From NCBI GenBank assembly GCA_902781515.1, contig CACZJU010000011.1, positions 1 through 64,000 on the forward strand: a DNA stretch of 64,000 nucleotides, written 5' to 3'. The stretch is from an uncultured Bacteroidales bacterium. Lineage in GTDB: Bacteria > Bacteroidota > Bacteroidia > Bacteroidales > Bacteroidaceae. The notes under the pieces were generated by a model that was given only the letters and a program-made list of their open reading frames with translations, was not told where the DNA came from and ran no database searches. Position numbers and translations under genes: made by a program. Of the stretch, positions 32,625 to 41,880 are shown one piece after another; positions within the stretch are counted from its first letter, which is position 1; each line of letters opens with the position of its first letter.

Positions 32625-33047
32625 ATGACTATCAACGAAATACAAGATGAAATCATAGAAGAGTTTCTTGAACTTGATGACTGGATGGACCGTTACCAGT
32701 TACTCATTGATATGGGCAACGACCAACCATCCCTGCCTGAAAAGTATAAAACTGAACAAAACCTCATTGATGGTTGCCAAAGCCGTGTATGGTTGCAGGC
32801 CGACCTTGTAGATGGTCACGTGCACTTCCAAGCAGAAAGTGACGCTCTTATCGTAAAAGGTATAGTGACCTTGCTATTACGAGTACTGAATGACCAAACA
32901 CCAAAAGACATTCTTGATGCTGACCTATATTTCATTGAGCAGATAGGTCTGCGCGAGCACCTTTCTCCCACACGTAGCAATGGTCTGCTGGCCATGCTCA
33001 AACAAATGAAAATGTATGCTTTGGCATATTGTCAAATTAAGAATTAA
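32625..33047 (+). CDS. sufE: SufE-family sulfur acceptor
   Basis: A 140-residue protein starting at the ATG 32625 (the frame is open earlier but overlaps the cyclase gene). It is SufE, which takes sulfur from the cysteine desulfurase SufS for Fe-S cluster assembly. The catalytic Cys51 is in NLIDGCQSRVWL. Length and the C-terminal helix (GLLAMLKQMKMYALAY) are typical. The last codons lead into a heptamer array (AATTAAG/AGTTAAG) that fills the spacer to dusB. Confidence 0.92.
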   Translation: MTINEIQDEIIEEFLELDDWMDRYQLLIDMGNDQPSLPEKYKTEQNLIDGCQSRVWLQADLVDGHVHFQAESDALIVKGIVTLLLRVLNDQTPKDILDADLYFIEQIGLREHLSPTRSNGLLAMLKQMKMYALAYCQIKN

Positions 33048-33095
33048 GAGTTAAGAGTTAAGGTTTTTTTCACTCTTCACTTTTCACTCTTCATT
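33034..33095 (+). repeat. Two heptamer-type arrays in roughly inverse orientation between sufE and dusB
   Basis: AATTAAG/AGTTAAG units (33034-33062) and CACTCTT/CACTTTT units (33070-33093, reverse complement AAGAGTG) face each other across a T-run, the second ending just before the dusB ATG. Confidence 0.6.
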
Positions 33096-33097
33096 AA

Positions 33098-34102
33098 ATG
33101 AATATTGCAAATATTTCATTTCCCGAGCGTCCCGTTTTCTTGGCTCCAATGGAAGATGTCACGGACATCGGTTTCCGTTTACTCTGCAAAAAAATGGGAG
33201 CCGATCTCGTCTACAGTGAATTTGTGTCGAGTGATGCTCTAATTCGGGGCGTTAATCGCAGTATTGAAAAACTGCAGGTTTGCGATGAAGAGCGACCCGT
33301 AGCCATTCAAATCTATGGACGTTTTGTAGAAGCTATGCGAGATGCAGCCCAAATTGTTGTTGAACAGGCACACCCTGACATCCTTGACATAAACTTCGGA
33401 TGTCCTGTCAAGCGCGTAGCAGGCAAAGGTGCCGGAGCAGGAATGTTGCAAAACATACCATTGATGTTAGAGATGACGCGTGCTGTAGTAAATGCTGTTC
33501 CAGGAACACCTGTTACCGTTAAGACACGTTTAGGTTGGGATCAGCAAAATCTAATCATCACCGACCTTGCAGAACAATTGCAAGATTGCGGTATTCAGGC
33601 TCTTACCATTCATGGACGTACTCGCTCGCAAATGTATACGGGAGAAGCCGATTGGACTCTTATCGGTGAAGTAAAACGTAATCCGCGTATCAACATCCCC
33701 ATTATCGGCAACGGTGACATCGTCACACCCGAACGTGCTCGTGAATGTTTCGAACGCTATGGAGTAGATGCTATTATGGTTGGTCGTGCCACATTCGGAC
33801 GTCCTTGGATATTTCGAGAGATACGCAACCATCTGGAAGGAAAAGAAGAAGTTCTCACCAACGAGTGGAAACTAAATGTACTGCGCCAACAGGTTCTAAC
33901 AAGTGTAGAACGACTTGGCGAGTATCGCGGCATTCTACACAGTCGGCGTCACCTGGCGGCGTCACCTCTATTCAAAGGAATCCCCAACTTCCGCGAAACC
34001 CGCATTCGCATGCTTCGGGCAGAAACCACCGAAGAACTCTTCGACATCATGGAATCAGTCAGGAAAATCATCAATTATCCATTATCAATTGACAAATTAT
34101 GA
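33098..34102 (+). CDS. dusB: tRNA-dihydrouridine synthase (DusB type)
   Basis: A 334-residue FMN enzyme that reduces uridines in tRNA D-loops. It shows the N-terminal LAPMEDVTDIGFR, the catalytic Cys102 in DINFGCPVKRVAGKGAGAG, ALTIHGRTRSQMYTGEADW and GNGDIVTPERA (FMN phosphate site), then VGRATFGRPWIF. The last codons (IINYPLSIDKL) come from ATTATCAATT-type repeats, and the stop overlaps the ATG of the next gene (ATGA). Cytosolic. Confidence 0.94.
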   Translation: MNIANISFPERPVFLAPMEDVTDIGFRLLCKKMGADLVYSEFVSSDALIRGVNRSIEKLQVCDEERPVAIQIYGRFVEAMRDAAQIVVEQAHPDILDINFGCPVKRVAGKGAGAGMLQNIPLMLEMTRAVVNAVPGTPVTVKTRLGWDQQNLIITDLAEQLQDCGIQALTIHGRTRSQMYTGEADWTLIGEVKRNPRINIPIIGNGDIVTPERARECFERYGVDAIMVGRATFGRPWIFREIRNHLEGKEEVLTNEWKLNVLRQQVLTSVERLGEYRGILHSRRHLAASPLFKGIPNFRETRIRMLRAETTEELFDIMESVRKIINYPLSIDKL

Positions 34103-35334
34103 ATTTTGAAATAATGGCTCCTGTAGGCTCTCCAGAATCACTGGCAGCAGCCCTACGTGCTGGTGCCGATAGTATATACTTTGGCATAGAGCGCCTCAAC
34201 ATGCGTGCACATTCGGCCTCAACATTCACCATAGACGACCTGCGTCGCATTGCCCGCGAGTGCCGGACATTTGGAGTAAAAAGTTACCTTACCGTAAACA
34301 CCATTATCTATGACGATGACATAGTCCTTATGCGACAGATACTTGATGCAGCAAAGGCGGCAGGCATCTCTGCCATTATTGCATCAGACGTGGCTGTTAT
34401 GAGCTACTGCCGACAGATTGGCCTTGAAGTTCATCTCAGCACCCAGCTCAACATCTCAAACATAGAAGCTTTACGTTTCTATGCTCAGTTTGCAGATGTT
34501 GTGGTTCTGGCTCGCGAACTCAAGATGGAACAAGTGGCTAAAATACACCGTCAGATTGAGGAACAGCAAATCAAAGGACCTGGTGGTGAATTGGTACGCA
34601 TCGAAATGTTTTGTCATGGAGCCCTCTGTATGGCTGTTAGTGGCAAATGCTATCTCAGTCTTGACAACATGGGCCGTTCTGCCAATCGAGGCGAATGTAT
34701 GCAATTATGTCGCCGCAGCTACACTGTACGTGACAACGAAACGGGTACAGAACTCGCTATTGACAACAAGTACGTAATGAGTCCTAAAGACCTGAAGACT
34801 ATAGACTTCATCGACCGAATGATGGAAGCTGGAGTACGTGTCTTCAAGATTGAAGGCCGTGCACGTGGTGCCGACTATGTTGATACAGTTGTACGTTGCT
34901 ACAAGGAAGCCATCCAAGCCGTCAACGAGGGGACTTTTACAGAAGAGAAGAAGAAGGATTGGAACGAACGTCTCAGCCGTGTTTTCAATCGCGGATTTTG
35001 GGACGGATACTATCAGGGACAATTACTTGGTGAATGGACCAAGAAACCAGGTTCATCAGCAACAGAAAAGAAGACCTATTGCGGTAAAGGCATACGCTAT
35101 TATTCTAAACTCGGTGTAGCTGAATTTAAAATAGAGGCCTGTGAACTACATCGTGGTGACCGAATCCTCATAACTGGTCCAACCACAGGAGCAGTTTATG
35201 CCACCGCTGAAGAAATCCGTTTCGACCTACGTCCGGTTGAATTAGCACAAAAAGGTTGGCACATCAGTATCCCTATTCCTGTAAAGATTCGTCCAAGCGA
35301 TAAGCTTTTCATCATAACCTCTGCCGACAAATAG
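34099..35334 (+). CDS. Peptidase U32-family protein (RNA hydroxylation group)
   Basis: A 411-residue protein. The N-terminal TIM-barrel begins MAPVGSPESLAAALRAGADS and shows STQLNISN. The four-Cys cluster typical of U32 Fe-S proteins is visible in MFCHGALCMAVSGKCYLS and GECMQLCRRSY. Well-studied members (TrhP, RlhA) hydroxylate tRNA or rRNA rather than cut proteins; which RNA is modified here cannot be told. It overlaps dusB by 4 bp, a pairing that supports an RNA-modification role. It ends with zero spacing against the convergent DUF3316 gene. Confidence 0.88.
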   Translation: MNFEIMAPVGSPESLAAALRAGADSIYFGIERLNMRAHSASTFTIDDLRRIARECRTFGVKSYLTVNTIIYDDDIVLMRQILDAAKAAGISAIIASDVAVMSYCRQIGLEVHLSTQLNISNIEALRFYAQFADVVVLARELKMEQVAKIHRQIEEQQIKGPGGELVRIEMFCHGALCMAVSGKCYLSLDNMGRSANRGECMQLCRRSYTVRDNETGTELAIDNKYVMSPKDLKTIDFIDRMMEAGVRVFKIEGRARGADYVDTVVRCYKEAIQAVNEGTFTEEKKKDWNERLSRVFNRGFWDGYYQGQLLGEWTKKPGSSATEKKTYCGKGIRYYSKLGVAEFKIEACELHRGDRILITGPTTGAVYATAEEIRFDLRPVELAQKGWHISIPIPVKIRPSDKLFIITSADK

Positions 35335-36135
35335 TCATCGGCGCTTTAGGGAGAGGTGGCGAGTGTAGCCTATAAGGAAAGCCCTAGAATATTGATGCTG
35401 GCGAATACCGTTGGTACGAAGTTGTCGAAGATCGCTTAAGTACCCAATAGAAAGACGTGAATGGCGGATTGGAACATCAATGGTGAACATCTGTCGCAGC
35501 GAAAGAGCATTACCAAAATGAGTAAAACGCAGGTTGTGGTCGTAATTACCTCTGTCAAATAAATCGTAATAACTCTGCCCGTACTGTGGCATAAAGGCTG
35601 CACCGAAAAGAGGCAGATGGGCTTGATAGCGAAGAACTAACGATTGTTTCTTTATATTGAAACGATAGTCGGCACGGGTAAAGGCTGAAGCTGCAATATT
35701 TGCTCGAGCCTGAGCTGGATTATTACCATTTCTATTATTATAAAGGAAACCAAGTGTACCACCTGCCATTCCTCCCGCAGTAAGATCAAGTCCTTTCCAA
35801 AGAACATTCTTCCATTGACGTCCCCAACCAGCATCATAGCGAATAGAACCACCCATATCATGGGCATTCTGAGTCGGACTATCTGTATATGAGAACTCAC
35901 CCTGTAACAGTGTCGTGAAAAGGACATGTGGGTTACGCTGAAGAGTACGATGAGTCTCGCTAACAACACTCAATTGTGGTCCTTTGTACTCCAAAGGAGA
36001 AAGGTAGGTGTCTAAGTGATTAACCTTGCCTATGCCGAACAACGTGGTATGAGTTGTTTCACGCTCTTGTGAGAAAATGAGAAAATGAGAAAATGAGAAA
36101 ATGAGAAAAATTGCTATACGTCTCATAGTATTCAA
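35335..36135 (-). CDS. DUF3316-like outer-membrane beta-barrel protein
   Basis: A 266-residue exported protein of a Bacteroidales family without known function. After the signal peptide the sequence alternates as in amphipathic beta strands (GKVNHLDTYLSPLEYKG, QGEFSYTDSPTQNAHDMGG, LSIGYLSDLRQLRTNGI) and ends in a basic strand. It is probably a small outer-membrane barrel. The signal peptide core IFLIFSFSHFLIFS is encoded by a CATTTTCT octamer array (36070-36108). The start overlaps the stop of the topoisomerase gene by 4 bp. Confidence 0.7.
   Translation of the reverse strand: MNTMRRIAIFLIFSFSHFLIFSQERETTHTTLFGIGKVNHLDTYLSPLEYKGPQLSVVSETHRTLQRNPHVLFTTLLQGEFSYTDSPTQNAHDMGGSIRYDAGWGRQWKNVLWKGLDLTAGGMAGGTLGFLYNNRNGNNPAQARANIAASAFTRADYRFNIKKQSLVLRYQAHLPLFGAAFMPQYGQSYYDLFDRGNYDHNLRFTHFGNALSLRQMFTIDVPIRHSRLSIGYLSDLRQLRTNGIRQHQYSRAFLIGYTRHLSLKRR
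36070..36108 (-). repeat. Octamer array (CATTTTCT) encoding a signal peptide core
   Basis: Four perfect units (AGAAAATG on the plus strand) plus a partial lie in the signal peptide of the DUF3316 protein. Three units equal 24 bp and encode one period of 8 residues, LIFSFSHF. Confidence 0.85.
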
Positions 36136-38789
36136 TTTTCGAAGAGTCTCAATTGTCCATTCAACTCATCGGCGGCCTCCTCCTGGCTTTGTTCATCATC
36201 GGGATTATCCTCTGTGTCCTTCGTTTCCTCTGTACCCTCTGTATTATCAACTTCGGGCCAACGTGTGGGTTCTAATTCTTCAATTTTAGCCACATTACAT
36301 GTGGTTATTCGCTTACCTTTAGCCTTGAAGCTCTTAATACCGATAAAGTCGTCTGCCTCAATATCCAAAGGTTCGCGGAAATCGTCGGCACCACCCATAG
36401 TTACCAGCAGGTGAGGATATGGTGTATCGGTGAGAAGAATAAGCTGACTCTCTGGATTCTCGCCAAGATAGCTTTGGTGACGCGGTGTAGCTTCGAGAGT
36501 AAAGCGTTTCATGTAAGCATATCCCTGCTGATCGGCATCAAAGAGACAGGCTGTCCAAACCTTTGCAGAATCATATTTTTCAATGCGCAATATGTCATCC
36601 TCATAGTGGTTATTCACATCGAAGTTTGTGACATAGAACTCTCCATTCTTTCGTATGACAAGTATCTGATCATCACTATTAAACTCGCCCAGAAAATCTC
36701 CTTGTCCATCGTAGTTCAAACGTTTAATATCTGGGTCGAACCACACTTTTCGACCTCCCAACGTGCTACCACCATGACGAGATAGTTTTATACTTGCCAC
36801 ATCAAGTTTCGTCACCAGATTACCCATACTCTGACGGCCTTTGATAGCGATTTCAGAGAAGTCCTTATCGAAGAATATGCGCTTCAGTTTTGGATTGGGC
36901 TTCAGCGTTACTTTCACGACCTCAGCCTCACCATTGGGATTCGGGGTAAAATATACAACGCGGCTACCAGTTTTACCCTGCGTGAGGTCATACTCACGGT
37001 CACGAGTCATACTGGTCACATTGAAGCGTTTGATGTAATATGCTCCCGACTTGCCATCGCGATATATTGCATTGTAAACGGTACGCGAATCGTTCTTTTT
37101 GAATACAGCCACATGAATAATTTCCGCCTTACGTTTCTCGGCCTTTGAACGTTCTGTTTCTCCTACAAAGAGTTTCTCTGCTATGCGTACGACTTTGTAA
37201 GTTCCGTCCTTATAGAAGATTATGACATCGTCAATGTCAGAACAATTCTGCACGAACTCGTCCTTCTTCAGCGACGTACCTATGAAGCCTTCATCACGAT
37301 TGATATATAGTTTCTGGTTGGCCTCGACAACCTTCGCAGCAGAAATGTTATCGAAGTTCTTTATCTCTGTCAATCGGGGATGGTCCTTACCATATTTTTC
37401 TTTGATGAATCGGAACCAGTCAGAGGTAACTTCTACCATATTGGCCAGTTCCTTGTCTATTTGTTCAATTTCGTCCTTTATGCGAGCAATGTTTTCCTCA
37501 GCTTTGTCCTTGTTAAACTTGAGGATACGGGCCATCTTGATATCCATCAACCTAAGGATATCATCCTTCGTCACCTCGCGAATCATCTTTGGATACCAAG
37601 GAGTAAGGCGTTCATCAATCCAGATGCATGCATCGTCCATAGACTTAGCGTTCTCAAACTGACGGTCCTTATAGATACGCTCTTCTATGAATATCTGCTC
37701 CAAAGAAGCAAAATGCAGAGCCTCCAGCAGCTCACCTTTGCGGATAAGACGTTCCTGACGAAGGAGGTTAAGGGTAATATCTGTACTGCGGCGTAATACA
37801 TCACTGACAGTTAGGAAGCAAGGCTTTCTGTCGTCAACGACACAGCAATTGGGCGAAATCGACACCTCACAATCTGTGCAAGCATATAGTGCATCAATGG
37901 TCTTGTCGGAACTGGCACCTGGTGTCAGATGAATTAGAATCTCAACACCTGAAGCCGTGAGGTCCTCCACCTTGCGAACCTTTATCTTTCCCTTTTCCGC
38001 TGCCTTCAGTATAGAGTCAATGAAGGTACTTGGATTCTTTGGCGAACCCGTTGTCTGTCCGAATGGCAGTTCCGTAATGGCCAAAGTCTTCTGGTCACGC
38101 TTCTCTATCTTGGCGCGAACACGAACTGAACCACCACGCTGTCCATCGTTGTATTTGCTAACATCTATGCTACCGCCTGTAGGAAAGTCAGGATATAGAT
38201 GAAACTCTTCACCATGAAGGTAACTTATGGCTGCATCACATATTTCGTTGAGATTGTGAGGAAGAATCTTACAACTTAGTCCCACCGCAATACCCTCGGC
38301 TCCTTGAGCCAACAGCAAGGGGAATTTAACCGGCAGCGTTATGGGTTCCTTATTACGTCCATCATACGATAACTTCCACTCTGTTGTCTTTGGGTTAAAC
38401 ACCACATCGAGAGCAAATTTCGACAGGCGAGCCTCAATGTATCGGCCAGCAGCAGCATCGTCACCCGTAAGAATGTTACCCCAGTTACCCTGACAATCCA
38501 CCAACAGGTCTTTCTGTCCTAACTGTACCAATGCATCCTTGATGGAAGCATCTCCATGAGGATGAAACTGCATGGTGTGCCCCACAATATTGGCCACCTT
38601 GTTGAAACGACCATCGTCCATACGCTTCATAGAGTGCATGATACGTCGCTGCACTGGTTTGAAGCCGTCGCCAATATGAGGCACAGCACGTTCCAGAATT
38701 ACATACGAAGCATAGTCGAGAAACCAGTTTTGGTACATCTGGTTCAGATGATGTGTGAGACCTTCTATGGGTTTTACGTTGTCGGACAT
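36132..38789 (-). CDS. parC: Topoisomerase IV subunit A (ParC-type)
   Basis: An 885-residue type IIA topoisomerase A subunit. It has the DNA-gate domain with FKPVQRRIMHSM, the quinolone-region HPHGDASIKDAL, and catalytic Tyr117 in AAAGRYIEARLSKFA. A coiled-coil covers about 410-500, and the C-terminal beta-pinwheel (600-850) lacks a clear GyrA box, which favours ParC over GyrA. Together with ParE it would decatenate chromosomes. The C-terminus is acidic (EGTEETKDTEDNPDDEQSQE). It is followed by the overlapping DUF3316 gene. Confidence 0.9.
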   Translation of the reverse strand: MSDNVKPIEGLTHHLNQMYQNWFLDYASYVILERAVPHIGDGFKPVQRRIMHSMKRMDDGRFNKVANIVGHTMQFHPHGDASIKDALVQLGQKDLLVDCQGNWGNILTGDDAAAGRYIEARLSKFALDVVFNPKTTEWKLSYDGRNKEPITLPVKFPLLLAQGAEGIAVGLSCKILPHNLNEICDAAISYLHGEEFHLYPDFPTGGSIDVSKYNDGQRGGSVRVRAKIEKRDQKTLAITELPFGQTTGSPKNPSTFIDSILKAAEKGKIKVRKVEDLTASGVEILIHLTPGASSDKTIDALYACTDCEVSISPNCCVVDDRKPCFLTVSDVLRRSTDITLNLLRQERLIRKGELLEALHFASLEQIFIEERIYKDRQFENAKSMDDACIWIDERLTPWYPKMIREVTKDDILRLMDIKMARILKFNKDKAEENIARIKDEIEQIDKELANMVEVTSDWFRFIKEKYGKDHPRLTEIKNFDNISAAKVVEANQKLYINRDEGFIGTSLKKDEFVQNCSDIDDVIIFYKDGTYKVVRIAEKLFVGETERSKAEKRKAEIIHVAVFKKNDSRTVYNAIYRDGKSGAYYIKRFNVTSMTRDREYDLTQGKTGSRVVYFTPNPNGEAEVVKVTLKPNPKLKRIFFDKDFSEIAIKGRQSMGNLVTKLDVASIKLSRHGGSTLGGRKVWFDPDIKRLNYDGQGDFLGEFNSDDQILVIRKNGEFYVTNFDVNNHYEDDILRIEKYDSAKVWTACLFDADQQGYAYMKRFTLEATPRHQSYLGENPESQLILLTDTPYPHLLVTMGGADDFREPLDIEADDFIGIKSFKAKGKRITTCNVAKIEELEPTRWPEVDNTEGTEETKDTEDNPDDEQSQEEAADELNGQLRLFEN

Positions 38790-38841
38790 AAGTGAATGTT
38801 ATGCGATATGTACGCGCGTATTATATAAAAGATTGAGTAGA

Positions 38842-38866
38842 AGGGGCATCCCATTCGGGAGCCCCT
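38842..38866 (-). terminator. Hairpin after the V-ATPase operon
   Basis: AGGGGC...CCC pairs with GGG...GCCCCT in the spacer between atpK and parC. Weak T-content follows, so strength is uncertain. Confidence 0.5.
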
Positions 38867-38891
38867 CCGTTGTGTTAATGTAATTTTTCCT

Positions 38892-39314
<423 letters not shown>

Positions 39315-39352
39315 TTAAGTTTATAGTTTAATATTTATTGTTTATAGACAGT

Positions 39353-41257
39353 TTAAGCTTTTTTTAGCGGAGAGTATCCTGTACCTTTACCCTCATAACC
39401 GGAGTTCTTGAAGTATTCCACAAAGTTCAGACGAAGAGGATGAACGAAAGCCGAAATGGCGGATAGAAGCAAGTTGAGCAGATGTCCAATAAAATAGATA
39501 ACAATAGCACCAACGATTGCCACACCTCCATTTACAGCTATCATATCTCCAATCTGGTTGAAGGCACTACCCAAAGCACCACCTGCAAGACACAAGGCAT
39601 AAAGACGTACGTAGGAAAGTACATCACCAAGAAGTCCTGATGCCATATTATAAGTGTCATATAGACCGGCAAGCGGATTGATGATTATTCCCTTAATGGG
39701 AGAAGACTTGAGTCGTCCCACATTGTTTAGGAAATATATACCCAAAGCGCTTACGGCTCCAATGGCAATTACAATCATGCGTGTGGTTTCAGCAGAGAGA
39801 GTACCAACCATGAACAATGTGCCAACAATAATACCGCCAATTAGCAATAGGTTCCAAGCCCATGTGCTCAGTGTTGCAGAAAGTCCTTCTTTCTTAGTGA
39901 ACAGAATAGCTTTCACCATCATAGCGATGCACAAATGTACAACACCTATGAGGATAGCACCTGCCATCTGGAATGAATAGGTAGTACCGGGGAAGTTTCC
40001 GCCCACAAATTCGTAGTAACTATGCAAGGGTGAGTTCGCAGGCACGAAGTCTATCAGCGACAAACCGAAGAACGTACCAAGAGCCAAACCTACTAATGCT
40101 GTTGCAGCACCAAGTGCAAACACCATATCTCCACATCCATGCAACATTTCACCCACGATTGGTGTCTTTCTTGCCTTACCCATCATCTCCAAGAACCCAT
40201 AGAGCATGATAATCAGACCATAGCCTGCATCACCCATACAGATGGCGAAGAAGAGAGTGAAGAACGGAGCTACTATAGGAGTTGGATCCCATTCGTTGTA
40301 GCAGGGGAAACCGTACATACGAGTCAAACGCTCAAACATCCTGTTGAAGCGATTATTGTGCAACTTAATGGGAACATTATCCGTACCAACAGGGTCACGC
40401 ATCTCATAGTAGGTATTCTCCTTCGAAAGGAAGTCTGATATCGCAGTTTCCTCTCTTACGGGGAACCATCCTTCCATAACCACAACTGTATCGAGAGCCG
40501 CACGCTGGGTCTTCAAAGTAGCTTCCTCACGTGCAATAGCACTGTCGATTTCCTGCTTCAAGGCTATGATATCACCCATCTTTTCCTCTGCAATCTTGCG
40601 CTGCTCAGCCTCAAGGTCCTTCTTATGGTTGGTGAGAGAAACTATTTCGCTCTCCACTTCTTCCAAAGACTTGTCGGGCAAATGTAACGATTGTGCTGGA
40701 ATGTTTTCACTTTCTTGTCCATCGATGTCGAACGTTAGGAAATAGACGAAACGCTTGTCACGATTTATCTCGAAAGCAGCATATTCGGGGAACTTCTCTG
40801 CAAAACGAGCTACAGAAGCAATACGATACTGTTCGTGAATACCTGCCTCATGCAGTTTCTCCAACAGTTCTTTGTTGATGATACCCCAAGGGCGAAGTGC
40901 TTCTGCATCACGTTCCAGTGACGCTATCTGGGGCGACAACGCAATGAGACTTGTTCCTATCTCCTGTGTGCGACGCACCAGTTTCATAGTCCGTGATGTC
41001 TCTATGCTGTCGTTAATTCCGGCATTGCCTACAGGAACTTCATCGAGCAACACATTCGTAATCTTTTGTAATGTGCTCAATGTTGTTTCCACATCAGCCT
41101 TCTGGCGACGCAATGTTCTCAGAGTTTCAGGTTCAGCCATAGTCTGGTCACCCGATTTCTGAATATGCATTACGCCCAGCGCCTGCAGGTCTTGAAGGAA
41201 GCGTTCATATTCCCGATGATACACCAGGAATGTTAGTTTTTTCATTTTCTCTATCAT
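39353..41257 (-). CDS. atpI: V-type ATPase subunit I (stator, a-subunit)
   Basis: A 634-residue protein. Residues 1-300 are a long soluble stalk with coiled-coil (EEVESEIVSLTNHKKDLEAE). The C-terminal half has about seven or eight membrane helices (PFFTLFFAICMGDAGYGLII, TYSFQMAGAILIGVVHLCI, the SYVRLYALCLAGGALGSAFN helix that carries the essential Arg). It forms the ion half-channels against the K ring. It overlaps atpD by 4 bp. Confidence 0.93.
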   Translation of the reverse strand: MIEKMKKLTFLVYHREYERFLQDLQALGVMHIQKSGDQTMAEPETLRTLRRQKADVETTLSTLQKITNVLLDEVPVGNAGINDSIETSRTMKLVRRTQEIGTSLIALSPQIASLERDAEALRPWGIINKELLEKLHEAGIHEQYRIASVARFAEKFPEYAAFEINRDKRFVYFLTFDIDGQESENIPAQSLHLPDKSLEEVESEIVSLTNHKKDLEAEQRKIAEEKMGDIIALKQEIDSAIAREEATLKTQRAALDTVVVMEGWFPVREETAISDFLSKENTYYEMRDPVGTDNVPIKLHNNRFNRMFERLTRMYGFPCYNEWDPTPIVAPFFTLFFAICMGDAGYGLIIMLYGFLEMMGKARKTPIVGEMLHGCGDMVFALGAATALVGLALGTFFGLSLIDFVPANSPLHSYYEFVGGNFPGTTYSFQMAGAILIGVVHLCIAMMVKAILFTKKEGLSATLSTWAWNLLLIGGIIVGTLFMVGTLSAETTRMIVIAIGAVSALGIYFLNNVGRLKSSPIKGIIINPLAGLYDTYNMASGLLGDVLSYVRLYALCLAGGALGSAFNQIGDMIAVNGGVAIVGAIVIYFIGHLLNLLLSAISAFVHPLRLNFVEYFKNSGYEGKGTGYSPLKKA

Positions 41258-41877
41258 GCTGTAGCCTCCTTCCTTTCTTCCTCGACCTTGCGCTTTTCCT
41301 GCAAGGACTTCAGAATCTTCTGTGAGGACTTACTGAGGTTCTCCTCGTCCTCCATGAATCGCTTAATCTTGCGCACAGCCTCTTGGAAACCAGGAATCTG
41401 CACCTTCTCGAAGAGGTTCACCTTTTGGGTGGTCTTCTTACGAGCATGTTCAAGCAGTCCGGTTTTTGCCAATACGAACTCTCGTTCCACAGCTGTTTTA
41501 GCAAGACCTTGCAGCAAATTGATGCCGTCGAAGTACCACTTGGGTGCACTGAACAGACCAAAGGGACGTACTGCAAGTTGGATATTGGTAAGAATGGGAA
41601 CTCTAACTCCCGCAATCTTCTTAACATCCATCTCTACGTCCTTCAAGCTTACGAGTGATGCGTCAAATTCGCCCCATAGAGCATACATCTGCTCGTAGCC
41701 GGCAATCTGTTCCTGCAGTTTGCGCTCAAGTTCCTCGGCCTCCTCCTTACATTTCTTTACCTCTAAGCGCAACGCTGTCTCCTTGCTCTTGATAATGGGC
41801 AGAGTGCGCTGGCGCATCTTGAGGTTCTTCTCAATCTGCTGGAGCGAAGTCTTGTTATATTGAAACTTAATTGCCAT
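41254..41877 (-). CDS. atpD: V-type ATPase subunit D (central stalk)
   Basis: A 207-residue, mostly alpha-helical protein forming the antiparallel coiled-coil shaft (MAIKFQYNKTSLQQIEKNLK at the start, a long C-terminal helix ending KVEEERKEATA). It transmits rotation between the A3B3 head and the K ring. Spacing to atpB is 3 bp and it overlaps atpI by 4 bp. Confidence 0.92.
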   Translation of the reverse strand: MAIKFQYNKTSLQQIEKNLKMRQRTLPIIKSKETALRLEVKKCKEEAEELERKLQEQIAGYEQMYALWGEFDASLVSLKDVEMDVKKIAGVRVPILTNIQLAVRPFGLFSAPKWYFDGINLLQGLAKTAVEREFVLAKTGLLEHARKKTTQKVNLFEKVQIPGFQEAVRKIKRFMEDEENLSKSSQKILKSLQEKRKVEEERKEATA

Positions 41878-41880
41878 TCT

